Shown here piece by piece: positions 17,190 to 24,856 of a DNA stretch of 64,000 bases. The stretch comes from Streptomyces albus subsp. albus (GTDB lineage: Bacteria > Actinomycetota > Actinomycetes > Streptomycetales > Streptomycetaceae). The translations under genes and the position numbers were made by a program. The DNA lies in assembly GCF_000719865.1 (NCBI RefSeq), contig NZ_JOID01000010.1, positions 62,001 to 126,000 on the forward strand, in the 5' to 3' direction. Position 1 is the stretch's first letter. Every line of letters starts with the position of its first letter. The notes under the pieces were generated by a model. That model saw only the letters and a program-made list of their open reading frames with translations. It did no database searches and had not been told where the DNA came from.

Positions 17190-18569
17190 ATGCCATCGCG
17201 GTCCCCGCAGCCGTCCCCCCTCGCCGAAGCCGTCGCCGGTCTGATGCCCCGGGCCCGGACGGAGCTGGCCGAGCTGGTCGCCTTCCGGTCGGTCGCGGAC
17301 GCCACGCAGTTCCCGAAGAGCGAGTGCGAGGCCGCGGCGGCCTGGGTCGCGGCCGCCCTGCGGGCCGAGGGCTTCCGGGACGTCGCCGTCCTGGACACCC
17401 CCGACGGCACGCAGTCCGTGTACGGTCTGCTGCCCGGCCCCGAGGGCGCGCCGACCGTCCTGCTCTACGCGCACTACGACGTGCAGCCGCCCGGGGACGA
17501 ATCCGCCTGGCTGTCACCGCCGTTCGAGCTGACCGAGCGCGGCGGCCGCTGGTACGGGCGGGGCGCCGCGGACTGCAAGGGCGGCCTGGTCATGCACCTC
17601 ACCGCCCTGCGCGCGCTCAAGGAGAACGGCGGCGTCCCCGTCACCGTCAAGGTCATCGCCGAGGGGTCGGAGGAGCAGGGCACCGGCGGGCTGGAGCGTT
17701 ACGCCGAGGCCCACCCGGAGCTGCTCGCCGCCGACACCGTCGTCATCGGCGACACCGGCAACTTCCGCGTCGGACTGCCCACGGTCACCGCGATGCTGCG
17801 CGGCATGACGGCGCTGACCGTCCGGGTCGACACGCTCGAAGGCAACCTGCACTCCGGCCAGTTCGGCGGCGCCGCCCCGGACGCGCTGGCCGCCCTGATC
17901 CGGATGCTGGACTCGCTGCGCGCCGAGGACGGCTCCACCACCGTGGACGGACTGGCGGCCGACGGCAGCTGGGACGGCCTGGAGTACCCGGAGGACGCCT
18001 TCCGCGCGGACGCCCGCGTCCTGGACGGCGTGGAGCTCACGGGCTCCGGCTCGGTCGCCGACCGGATCTGGGCCCGCCCGGCCGTCACCGTGCTCGGCAT
18101 CGACTGCCCGCCCGTCCTCGGCGCCACCCCGTCCGTCCAGGCGAGCGCCCGGGCCATGGTCAGCCTGCGGGTGCCGCCGGGCACCGACGCCACGGAGGCC
18201 ACCAAGCTGCTCACCGCGCACCTGGAGGCGCACGTCCCGTGGGGCGCGCGGGTGACGGTGGAGCAGTGCGGCGAGGGCCAGCCCTTCCGCGCGGACACCA
18301 CCAGCCCCGCGTACGCGGCCATGGCCGCGGCGATGCGGGAGGCGTACCCGGGCGAGGAGATGCAGATCGCCGGGCAGGGCGGCTCGATCCCGCTCTGCAA
18401 CACCCTCGCCTCGCTCTACCCGGAGGCGGAGATCCTGCTGATCGGGCTGAGCGAGCCGGAGGCGCAGATCCACGCGGTGAACGAGAGCGTCTCCCCGGAG
18501 GAACTGCGGCGGCTCTCCCTCACCGAGGCGCGGTTCCTGCTGAACTACGCGGCGGCACAGACGGTTTGA
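17190..18569 (+). CDS. M20-family zinc dipeptidase/deacylase
   Basis: 459 residues, ATG behind GAGGAG. M20 metal-ligand motifs in order: LLYAHYDVQPPG (His, Asp), RGAADCKGGLVMH (bridging Asp), EGSEEQGTGGL (catalytic Glu and ligand Glu), VIGDTGNF, and the C-terminal His in AQIHAVNESV. A dimerisation lid domain lies between residues 200 and 330. The Streptomyces homologues are annotated as dipeptidases of the ArgE/DapE/CNDP group. Cytosolic; the natural substrate cannot be read from sequence. Confidence 0.9.
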   Translation: MPSRSPQPSPLAEAVAGLMPRARTELAELVAFRSVADATQFPKSECEAAAAWVAAALRAEGFRDVAVLDTPDGTQSVYGLLPGPEGAPTVLLYAHYDVQPPGDESAWLSPPFELTERGGRWYGRGAADCKGGLVMHLTALRALKENGGVPVTVKVIAEGSEEQGTGGLERYAEAHPELLAADTVVIGDTGNFRVGLPTVTAMLRGMTALTVRVDTLEGNLHSGQFGGAAPDALAALIRMLDSLRAEDGSTTVDGLAADGSWDGLEYPEDAFRADARVLDGVELTGSGSVADRIWARPAVTVLGIDCPPVLGATPSVQASARAMVSLRVPPGTDATEATKLLTAHLEAHVPWGARVTVEQCGEGQPFRADTTSPAYAAMAAAMREAYPGEEMQIAGQGGSIPLCNTLASLYPEAEILLIGLSEPEAQIHAVNESVSPEELRRLSLTEARFLLNYAAAQTV

Positions 18570-18579
18570 GTCCCCGCCG

Positions 18580-18617
18580 GTCGTCCGCCGGCCGCGCGTG
18601 TGCGGCCGGCGGACGAC
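18580..18617. terminator. Strong hairpin after the M20 peptidase gene
   Basis: A 16-bp perfect stem (GTCGTCCGCCGGCCGC and its complement) with a 6-nt loop begins 11 nt after the peptidase stop and lies before the convergent gene's stop at 18644. Likely bidirectional. Confidence 0.7.
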
Positions 18618-18643
18618 GAGCGGCCCGGGTGGCGTCCCGTCCC

Positions 18644-18928
18644 TCAGGGGCGGCCCCCCAGCCGGTCCACCTCGTCCACGGCCTCCTTCAGCCCGGCGCC
18701 CGTGTGCCGGCGGTAGGCCCTGACCGCCTCGACCCGCTTGCCGTCCCGCACCAGCGCGCGGACCCGGTCCAGTCCGGGATCCGCCTCCGGTATGCCCAGC
18801 TGCTCCATCATCAGGTCGACCTTGCGTTCGAGCCGGGCGATCCTGCGGCCGGTCTGCTCGATCCTGCGCTCGATGCCCCAGCCCACCAGCATGAGCAGCG
18901 GGACGAGGAGATACACCACGATGTCCAT
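18644..18928 (-). CDS. Membrane-anchored protein with ribosomal L7/L12 C-terminal-like domain
   Basis: 94 residues. Residues 1-19 (MDIVVYLLVPLLMLVGWGI) are one membrane anchor. Residues 20-45 are a charged helix, probably coiled coil (RIEQTGRRIARLERKVDLMM). Residues 53-92 (VRALVRDGKRVEAVRAYRRH, TGAGLKEAVDEVDRL) match the bL12 C-terminal domain, including the KxEAVRxYRxxTGxGLKEA helix that contacts translational GTPases. Too short to be ribosomal bL12. Such proteins are common in Streptomyces, and what they recruit to the membrane is unknown. Confidence 0.75.
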   Translation of the reverse strand: MDIVVYLLVPLLMLVGWGIERRIEQTGRRIARLERKVDLMMEQLGIPEADPGLDRVRALVRDGKRVEAVRAYRRHTGAGLKEAVDEVDRLGGRP

Positions 18929-19021
18929 GGGCGGACCCTAGCCCGGCCGGGCGGAGGGGCCGGTTCCGTTCCGGACCGCACCATGCCCGCGCGGCACGGG
19001 CGTTACGCTCTCGGCGGATCC

Positions 19022-19225
19022 CGTTCGCCCGTCCATCCGCCGGAACACGGCGTGCTGTTCACCGGCGATGCCGTCGCCGGCCACGAGGGGCGGGCGGTCC
19101 TCGTGGTCGTCACCACGGACCGGGCCCGCGCCCTGGAGTCCTTTCAGCGGCTGGCCGCGCCGGACAGCGAGACCGTGTGCTTCGGGCACGGCGACCCGCT
19201 GACCGCCGGCGCCGCGGGCCTGCCG
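19022..19225 (+). pseudogene. C-terminal remnant of a metallo-beta-lactamase-fold hydrolase
   Basis: The plus strand encodes HPPEHGVLFTGDAVAGHEGR, then a helix with ARALESFQRLAAPDSETVCF and GHGDPLT. This is the final third of an MBL-fold hydrolase, with the Asp (FTGDA) and last His (FGHGD) ligands. The N-terminal HxHxDH part is missing and no start or ribosome site is present. The frame runs into antisense of the NUDIX gene. It lies in the 303-bp gap between two minus-strand genes, which is otherwise empty. Confidence 0.6.
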
Positions 19226-19231
19226 CGGGCG

Positions 19232-20266
19232 TCAGCCGACCGGCACGCCGTCCTCGAGGTTGAGCACGGTGGCGCGCTCCCGGGCGCGCAGGGCCCAGCG
19301 CAGCCGCCGGAAGCGCTCCGGCGGCAGCAGCGCGCCGGCCTCCTCCTCGGTGACGAAGCGCCAGGCGCGCAACTCGGCCGCCGGGAGCACCAGCCGACGG
19401 GCGTCGTCCTCGGCGACCCGTCCGCCGTCGAAGATCATGCGCAGACCGCCGTACGAGGGCGGCGCGGGCGGTTCCCAGTCCACGACGAGGAGCCGGGGCG
19501 TCCGGTCGAGCTCGATGCCGATCTCCTCGGCGACCTCCCGCACCCCCGCCCGCGCGGGCGCCTCGCCCGTCTCCACGACCCCGCCGGGGAACTCCCAGCC
19601 GGGCTTGTAGGTGGGGTCGACCAGCAGCACCCGGTCGCGGTCGTCGAAGAGCAGCACGCCCGCCGCCAGCGTCTCGGCGGCGGGCCGCGGCGTCTGGACG
19701 ATCTCGCAGGCCCCCGCGCCGGACCGCAGGGCCTCGGCGACGCGCTCGGCGGTGTCGCGCGGGGTCAGCCCGGTGGCGTCGACGAGGTGGGCGTCCTCGG
19801 TGAGCCAGGGCAGCGCCGCGCGGTACGGCGGGATCTGCGCCAGGCACCGGGCGCGGACGGAGGCGGAGGCGCCGGGGTCGCCGGGGACGTCCTCCCGGGC
19901 GGCTATCCGCTGGCGAAGGATCGTTTCCTCGGTGTGCAGCAGCACATGCCTGACCGGGATGCGGCGGGAGGCGAAGCCGCCGAAGATCTCGTCCCGGTAC
20001 TCCTGCCGCAGCAGCGTCATCGGCACGATCAGCACGCCGGGCGCTTCCGCGAGGACGGCGGCGCCGGTCTCCACGGTGAGCCGCCGCCAGGCCGGCAGAT
20101 CGCGGATGTCCGCGACCTCCTCCAGGCGCTTGCGCGGCAGGATCGTCCGCAGACCGTCGCCGACCGGCTCCGGGTCGTAGAGCAGGCTGCCGGGGATCAG
20201 GTCCATCAGCTCGCGCGCCGCGGTGCTCTTGCCCGTGCCGAACGCGCCGTTCAGCCAGACGATCAC
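19232..20266 (-). CDS. P-loop kinase fused to a NUDIX hydrolase
   Basis: 344 residues; GTG at 20266 behind GAGGGGGA. Residues 1-180 are an AAA_33/zeta-like kinase: Walker A NGAFGTGKSTAARELM at the very N-terminus and a DATGLTPRDTAERVAEAL tail typical of small-molecule kinases. Residues about 190-344 are a NUDIX domain with the complete box (GGVVETGEAPARAGVREVAE, then EIGIEL: G-x5-E-x7-REVAEEIGI). The first half probably phosphorylates a small molecule or RNA end and the second hydrolyses a nucleoside-diphosphate-linked compound; substrates unknown. Confidence 0.88.
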   Translation of the reverse strand: MIVWLNGAFGTGKSTAARELMDLIPGSLLYDPEPVGDGLRTILPRKRLEEVADIRDLPAWRRLTVETGAAVLAEAPGVLIVPMTLLRQEYRDEIFGGFASRRIPVRHVLLHTEETILRQRIAAREDVPGDPGASASVRARCLAQIPPYRAALPWLTEDAHLVDATGLTPRDTAERVAEALRSGAGACEIVQTPRPAAETLAAGVLLFDDRDRVLLVDPTYKPGWEFPGGVVETGEAPARAGVREVAEEIGIELDRTPRLLVVDWEPPAPPSYGGLRMIFDGGRVAEDDARRLVLPAAELRAWRFVTEEEAGALLPPERFRRLRWALRARERATVLNLEDGVPVG

Positions 20267-20322
20267 GCTCTCCCCCTCGGATGTGGCCCACGGTGGGACT
20301 GCCCGCACCACCCTGCCACGGA

Positions 20323-20338
20323 AACACTTGTTCGTGTT
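20323..20338. promoter_or_regulatory. Inverted repeat upstream of the kinase-NUDIX gene
   Basis: AACAC-TTGTTC-GTGTT, 57 bp before the GTG, in an AT-richer patch. Candidate operator; the binding protein is unknown. Confidence 0.3.
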
Positions 20339-20498
20339 CGGTACGGGGAACGGCCGTCACGGTCCCCGTGGAGATGGGCCGTGCCGTCGGCGTATGCGGG
20401 GACATTTCCCCTGGCTCCGCCCGTTCATCCCCGCCGCGGGTCAAGCGTCGGCCAACAAAGGCCGGCCGGCGCCCCGTCCGTGCGGGAACGCCGCACTG

Positions 20499-21470
20499 TC
20501 AGACGGACGACGCCGGGGGCCGGGTCCCCAGCACACCGCCCGAGAACGCCTGTGCGGCCGCCGCCGCACCGACCAGCCCCGCGTCGGCACCCATCCGCGC
20601 CGGGACGACCTCCAGGCCCCGGACGAACGAGAGGGTGGCGTAGTCCGTCAGGGCGCGGCGCAGGGGCGCGAAGAGCACCTCGCCCGCCCCGGCCACGCCC
20701 CCGCCGATGACCGCCACCTCGATCTCCACCAGGGTGGCCGTCGCCGCGATACCGGCGGCCAGAGCCTGCGCCGCGCGCCGGAAGGAGGCGGACGCCACCG
20801 GGTCGCCGGCCCGCGCGGAGCGCGCCACGGCGGCGGCTGTGACGTCGCCCTCCGGGCCGGGCCGCCAGCCGTGCTCCAGGGCGCGGCGGGCGATGTTGGG
20901 GCCGCTGGCGATGCGTTCGACACAGCCGCGGGAGCCGCAGGGACAGGGATCCCCGTCCAGGTCCACGCTGATGTGGCCGATGTGCCCGGCGTTGCCGGTC
21001 GGGCCGGGATGCAGCCGTCCGCCCAGCACCAGTCCGCCGCCGACGCCGGTCGAGACGACCATGCAGAGGGCGTTCGCCCGGCCGCGTGCCGCGCCGAGCC
21101 AGTGTTCGGCGGCCGTCATGGCGACACCGTCGCCGACGAGGACCACGGGCAGCGCGCCCACCGCGAGCCCGACTTCCTCCACCAGGGGGAAATCGCGCCA
21201 GCCGGGCACGTTGACCGGGCTGACCACGCCGGTGGAGGCGTCGACGGGTCCGGCGCTGCCGATGCCGAGGCGGGTGACCCGCTCCCAGAGCGGGGGATCG
21301 GCGGCGAGGTCGTCGAGGACGGCCCGGACGGCGGCCATCACCGTGGCGCCGTCCTCCCGCGCGGGCGTCGGGCGCTGGGACCGCCGCAGGATCTCGCCCC
21401 CTCCGCCGACGACAGCTCCGGCGATCTTCGTTCCGCCGATGTCGAGGGCGGCCACGAGGTCGTTGTGCAT
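20499..21470 (-). CDS. ROK-family sugar kinase (glucokinase-like)
   Basis: 323 residues, ATG start. ATP phosphate loop AALDIGGTKIAGAVV at residues 8-22, second loop STGVGGGLVLGG, ROK zinc motif CPCGSRGCVE (about 178-187), substrate His in GHIGH. The catalytic Asp lies in VVLVGDGVAMTAAEHW, where the usual Asn-Asp pair reads Gly-Asp. No N-terminal helix-turn-helix, so this is an enzyme and not a regulator. It would phosphorylate glucose or a related hexose. Divergent from a LacI gene with one operator between, so probably controlled by that regulator. Confidence 0.88.
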   Translation of the reverse strand: MHNDLVAALDIGGTKIAGAVVGGGGEILRRSQRPTPAREDGATVMAAVRAVLDDLAADPPLWERVTRLGIGSAGPVDASTGVVSPVNVPGWRDFPLVEEVGLAVGALPVVLVGDGVAMTAAEHWLGAARGRANALCMVVSTGVGGGLVLGGRLHPGPTGNAGHIGHISVDLDGDPCPCGSRGCVERIASGPNIARRALEHGWRPGPEGDVTAAAVARSARAGDPVASASFRRAAQALAAGIAATATLVEIEVAVIGGGVAGAGEVLFAPLRRALTDYATLSFVRGLEVVPARMGADAGLVGAAAAAQAFSGGVLGTRPPASSV

Positions 21471-21558
21471 CGGCGGGGTCTCTCCGGTGGGCAGGGGCCG
21501 GGCCGCTCATCGCCCGGCCTGGGCTGTCGGGGCGTCATGCATCAGTCTCCTAGCTTCT

Positions 21559-21570
21559 GACAACGTTGTC
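21559..21570. promoter_or_regulatory. LacI-type operator between ROK kinase and LacI genes
   Basis: GACAACGTTGTC is a 12-bp perfect palindrome with the central CG typical of LacI-family sites. It lies 52 bp upstream of the LacI GTG and 89 bp upstream of the kinase ATG. A -10-like TATGCT follows at 21578-21583 towards the LacI gene. Autorepression and co-control of the kinase are inferred. Confidence 0.7.
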
Positions 21571-21621
21571 CAGGCCGTATGCTGCCAGCCACCACTCCGC
21601 AGCAGACCAAGGATCCGCCAC

Positions 21622-22656
21622 GTGGCCGACAGCACCCGCACTCCCGAACGCCGCTACGGCACCCGGCCCACCATGAAGGATGTCGCCGCACGCGCCGGGG
21701 TGGGGCTGAAAACCGTCTCCCGGGTCGTCAACGGCGAACCGGGAGTCACCCCCGACACCGTCCAGCGGGTGCGGGACGCCATCGAGGCACTGGGCTTCCG
21801 GCGCAACGACAGCGCCCGCATCCTGCGCAAGGGCCGCACCGCCAGCATCGGCCTGGTCCTGGAGGATCTGGCCGACCCGTTCTACGGGCCGCTCAGCCGG
21901 GCCGTCGAGGAGGCCGCCCGCGCCCACGGAGCGCTGCTGATCCACGGCTCCAGCGCCGAGGACCCGGAGCGGGAGCGCGAACTCGTCCTGGCCTTCTGCG
22001 CCCGCCGCGTCGACGGGCTCGTCGTCGTCCCGGCCAGCGAGGACCACCGCTATCTGGAGCCGGAGATCGCGGCCGGGATCGCCACCGTCTTCGTCGACCG
22101 GCCGCCGGGCCTGATCGAGGCGGACGTCGTGCTGACCGACAGCTACGCCGGCGCCCGCGAGGGCGTCGCCCATCTGATCGCGCACGGCCACCGCCGGATC
22201 GGCTTCATCGGCGACCAGCCGCGCATCCACACCGCCAAGGAGCGGCTGCGCGGCTACCGCGCGGCGATGGCCGCGGCCGGGCTGCCGGTGGACGAGCGGT
22301 GGGTGTCGCTCGGCCCGACCGATCCGGCGCGGGTGCGCGCCGCGGCCCGCGCGATGCTGGACGGCGCGCCGCCGGTCACCGCGCTGTTCTCGGCCAACAA
22401 CCGGGTGACGGTCACGGTCGTGCGCGAACTCAGCGGCCGGACCCGGCCGGTGGCCCTGGTGGGCTTCGACGACTTCGAGCTGGCCGATCTGCTCGACCCG
22501 GCGGTGACCGTGATCGCACAGGACGCCGCCCTGCTGGGCCGTACGGCCGCCGACCGGCTCTTCCGCCGGCTGGACGGGGCGGACGACCCGTCCGAGGTGA
22601 CGACCCTCCCGACCCGGCTGATCCCCCGCGGCTCCGGCGAACTGCCGCCCGCGTAG
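21622..22656 (+). CDS. LacI-family transcriptional regulator
   Basis: 344 residues; GTG at 21622 with AAGGA 8 nt upstream. Helix-turn-helix TMKDVAARAGVGLKTVSRVV plus hinge helix (about residues 17-75), then a periplasmic-binding-protein-like sensor (SIGLVLEDLADPFYGPLSRA, GFIGDQP, LVGFDDFELADLLDPAVTVI). Divergent from the ROK kinase, so its effector is probably a sugar handled by that kinase. The hinge residues fit the CG-centred palindrome in the intergenic region. Confidence 0.9.
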   Translation: MADSTRTPERRYGTRPTMKDVAARAGVGLKTVSRVVNGEPGVTPDTVQRVRDAIEALGFRRNDSARILRKGRTASIGLVLEDLADPFYGPLSRAVEEAARAHGALLIHGSSAEDPERERELVLAFCARRVDGLVVVPASEDHRYLEPEIAAGIATVFVDRPPGLIEADVVLTDSYAGAREGVAHLIAHGHRRIGFIGDQPRIHTAKERLRGYRAAMAAAGLPVDERWVSLGPTDPARVRAAARAMLDGAPPVTALFSANNRVTVTVVRELSGRTRPVALVGFDDFELADLLDPAVTVIAQDAALLGRTAADRLFRRLDGADDPSEVTTLPTRLIPRGSGELPPA

Positions 22657-22733
22657 CGGCCCGCCGCCCCGGCCCGAATCCACCCTGCGGTATGCGACGG
22701 CACGTCGTGGCGGCACGGCCCGCCCACGCGGCC

Positions 22734-22746
22734 GAGAAAATTTCTC
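22734..22746. promoter_or_regulatory. AT-rich 13-bp palindrome, left copy, upstream of the cellulase gene
   Basis: GAGAAAATTTCTC. The same element in opposite orientation recurs at 22870-22882. In such a GC-rich genome two copies within 150 bp suggest a protein-binding site. Confidence 0.45.
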
Positions 22747-22761
22747 CGCCTGTTACGAACG

Positions 22762-22791
22762 TTGACCGACCCACCTCAACTCCGCCAGGAT
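22762..22791 (+). promoter_or_regulatory. Candidate promoter of the GH9 cellulase gene
   Basis: TTGACC, 18-nt spacer, CAGGAT. Transcription would begin near 22798, upstream of the CebR box and of the right-hand AT-rich palindrome, so a bound repressor would block elongation. Confidence 0.4.
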
Positions 22792-22831
22792 GAGCGCCAA
22801 TTCGGCGCTCCTCCCATTTCCGCCTTTCGAT

Positions 22832-22845
22832 TGGGAGCGCTCCCA
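22832..22845. promoter_or_regulatory. CebR operator
   Basis: TGGGAGCGCTCCCA is identical to the known binding site of CebR, the cellobiose-responsive LacI-family repressor of cellulose genes in Streptomyces. It lies 76 bp upstream of the cellulase GTG. Regulation by cellobiose or cellotriose release of CebR is thus expected; the cebR gene itself is not in this window. Confidence 0.9.
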
Positions 22846-22869
22846 CACATTGGGCCGTCGCTCTGGACC

Positions 22870-22882
22870 GAGAAATTTTCTC
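22870..22882. promoter_or_regulatory. AT-rich 13-bp palindrome, right copy, upstream of the cellulase gene
   Basis: GAGAAATTTTCTC, the reverse complement of the left copy at 22734-22746, 39 bp before the cellulase start codon. Confidence 0.45.
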
Positions 22883-22920
22883 CCCGTGCGGTGCGACGGC
22901 GTGATCCCCGGGAGGATCTT

Positions 22921-24723
22921 GTGCGCACTCGACACCGGGCTCGAATCCGGCGTCTCGGCACCACAGCCGTGGCAGTTCTCTGCCTGGCCGCCCTCACGCC
23001 CGCCGCCGGACACGCGGCCCCGGATCCGGGGCCCGCCGTCAAGGTCAACCAAGTGGCCTACGTGCCCGGATTACCCCATCAGGCGACGGTGGTGACCGGC
23101 TCCGGCACCCCGGTCACCTGGACTCTGCGCGACTCCTCCGGAACCACGGTGGCGTCCGGGCAGACGAGCGTGCGCGGCCCCGACTCGCTGTCCGGCGACT
23201 CCGTGCACGTCATCGACTTCTCGTCGTTCGACACCGCGGGTACCGGATACGTCCTGTCGGCGGCCGGCGCGGACAGCGGTCCGTTCGACATCTCGTCGGC
23301 TCCGCTCCGGAAGCTGCGGTACGACGCGCTCGCGTTCTTCTACCACCAGCGCAGCGGCACACCGATCCAGTCGCAGTACGCCGGCAGCCGGTACGCCCGG
23401 CCGGCCGGGCACCTGAACGTGCCGCCGAACCGGGGGGACGACAACGTGCCGTGCCGGGTGGACTGCGGCTACACCTCCGACGTGCGGGGCGGCTGGTACG
23501 ACGCGGGCGACCACGGCAAGTACGGCGTCAACACCGGCATCGCGACCTGGCAGCTCGTCAACGAGTACGAGCGCACCCTGCACATCGACGGCGCCGACCG
23601 GACGGCCCTGTCCGACGGCACCCTGGCGATCCCCGAGCGCGGCAACGGCGTGCCCGACATCCTCGACGAGGCCCGCTGGGGCGTCGAGTTCCTGATGAGC
23701 ATGCAGGTGCCCGAGGGCCGGACCGGCGCGGGCATGGTGCGGCACAAGGTCAGTGACGAGAACTGGACGAGTCTGCCGATGCGTCCCGATCAGGACCCGC
23801 AGCGGCGGGTGCTCTCCGCGGTGACCACGGCCGCGACCCTGAACCTGGCGGCCACGGCCGCGCAGGCGGCACGCGTGTGGCGGACGATCGACGCCGGCTT
23901 CTCCGCGCGGGCGCTGGCCGCGGCCGAGCGCGCCTACGCGGCGGCCAAGGCCGACCCGGCCCGCTACGCCGATCCCGCTGACGACATCGGCGGCGGGAGC
24001 TACGTCGACGACAACGTGACCGACGAGTTCTACTGGGCCGCCGCGGAGTTGTTCACCACGACGGGCTCGGCCGCCTACCGGGCGGACGTGACCGGTTCAC
24101 CGCTGTTCCGCGGCAAGGGGTTCGGTGAGGGCGGCTTCGACTGGTGGTGGACGGCCGGCCTCGGGGACACGACCCTCGCACTGGTCCCCAACGGGCTGCC
24201 CGCCTCGGACGTCTCGGCGACGCGCGCCGCGTTCGCCTCCTACGGTGACCGGCTGCTGTCCCGGGCGGCCGGCCAGGGCTACCCGGCTCCCACCAGCGGC
24301 TACTGGTGGGGCTCCAACGGCGTCGTCGCCAACGCGGCGAACGTGCTCGCCCTGGCCCACGACTTCACCGGGCAGGCCAAGTACCGGGCGGGCGTGTACC
24401 AGGCACTGGACTACCTGTTCGGCCGCAACCCCTTCGGCCACTCCTACGTGACCGGCTACGGCGAGCGGGCCACGCGCAACGTGCACCACCGTTTCTGGGC
24501 CCATCAGCTCGACGCGACGCTTCCCACCGCACCCCCCGGCGTCCTGGCGGGCGGCCCGAACACCGATCTGCAGGACCCCGTGGCTCAGGAGCGACTGGCG
24601 GGCTGCAAGCCCCAGAAGTGCTACCTGGACGACATCAACGCCTGGTCGGTGAACGAAGTGGCGCTCAACTGGAACGCGGCGCTGTCCTGGCTGTCGTTCT
24701 GGGCTGCGGAGAAGGCCGGATAG
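22921..24723 (+). CDS. Secreted glycoside hydrolase family 9 cellulase (endoglucanase)
   Basis: 600 residues, GTG behind GGGAGG. Signal peptide at 1-32 (basic start, VAVLCLAALTPAAGHA, cleavage after AHA). Residues 38-130 are the Ig-like CelD_N module (KVNQVAYVPGLPHQATVV). The GH9 barrel follows: base/nucleophile Asps in GGWYDAGDHGKYGVN, His signature FGRNPFGHSYVTGYGERATR, then NVHHR, and the acid Glu in DDINAWSVNEVALNWN. No cellulose-binding module or linker, so it probably acts on soluble or amorphous cellulose. Expression is controlled by the CebR box upstream. Confidence 0.95.
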   Translation: MRTRHRARIRRLGTTAVAVLCLAALTPAAGHAAPDPGPAVKVNQVAYVPGLPHQATVVTGSGTPVTWTLRDSSGTTVASGQTSVRGPDSLSGDSVHVIDFSSFDTAGTGYVLSAAGADSGPFDISSAPLRKLRYDALAFFYHQRSGTPIQSQYAGSRYARPAGHLNVPPNRGDDNVPCRVDCGYTSDVRGGWYDAGDHGKYGVNTGIATWQLVNEYERTLHIDGADRTALSDGTLAIPERGNGVPDILDEARWGVEFLMSMQVPEGRTGAGMVRHKVSDENWTSLPMRPDQDPQRRVLSAVTTAATLNLAATAAQAARVWRTIDAGFSARALAAAERAYAAAKADPARYADPADDIGGGSYVDDNVTDEFYWAAAELFTTTGSAAYRADVTGSPLFRGKGFGEGGFDWWWTAGLGDTTLALVPNGLPASDVSATRAAFASYGDRLLSRAAGQGYPAPTSGYWWGSNGVVANAANVLALAHDFTGQAKYRAGVYQALDYLFGRNPFGHSYVTGYGERATRNVHHRFWAHQLDATLPTAPPGVLAGGPNTDLQDPVAQERLAGCKPQKCYLDDINAWSVNEVALNWNAALSWLSFWAAEKAG

Positions 24724-24856
24724 GGCCCCCGAGGGCTGGACGCCTCGCGGGCGGATCCGGCGGGCCGCCGGGTGAGGTGGCCGAGGGCCTCCGGGTGTTG
24801 TTCGGCGCGGCGGCGTCCGAGGCCGGCGGTCCCCCGCCGGCGTCCCGGGTCCGCGA

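Noticed and set aside
20323..20338. LexA/SOS box upstream of the kinase-NUDIX gene
   Set aside because: The dyad AACAC-N6-GTGTT does not match the GAAC-N4-GTTC type SOS consensus.
16802..20710. A 1302-codon open frame on the plus strand
   Set aside because: It overlaps the M20 peptidase in another frame and several minus-strand genes. Only the short MBL-like piece at 19022-19225 carries family signal.
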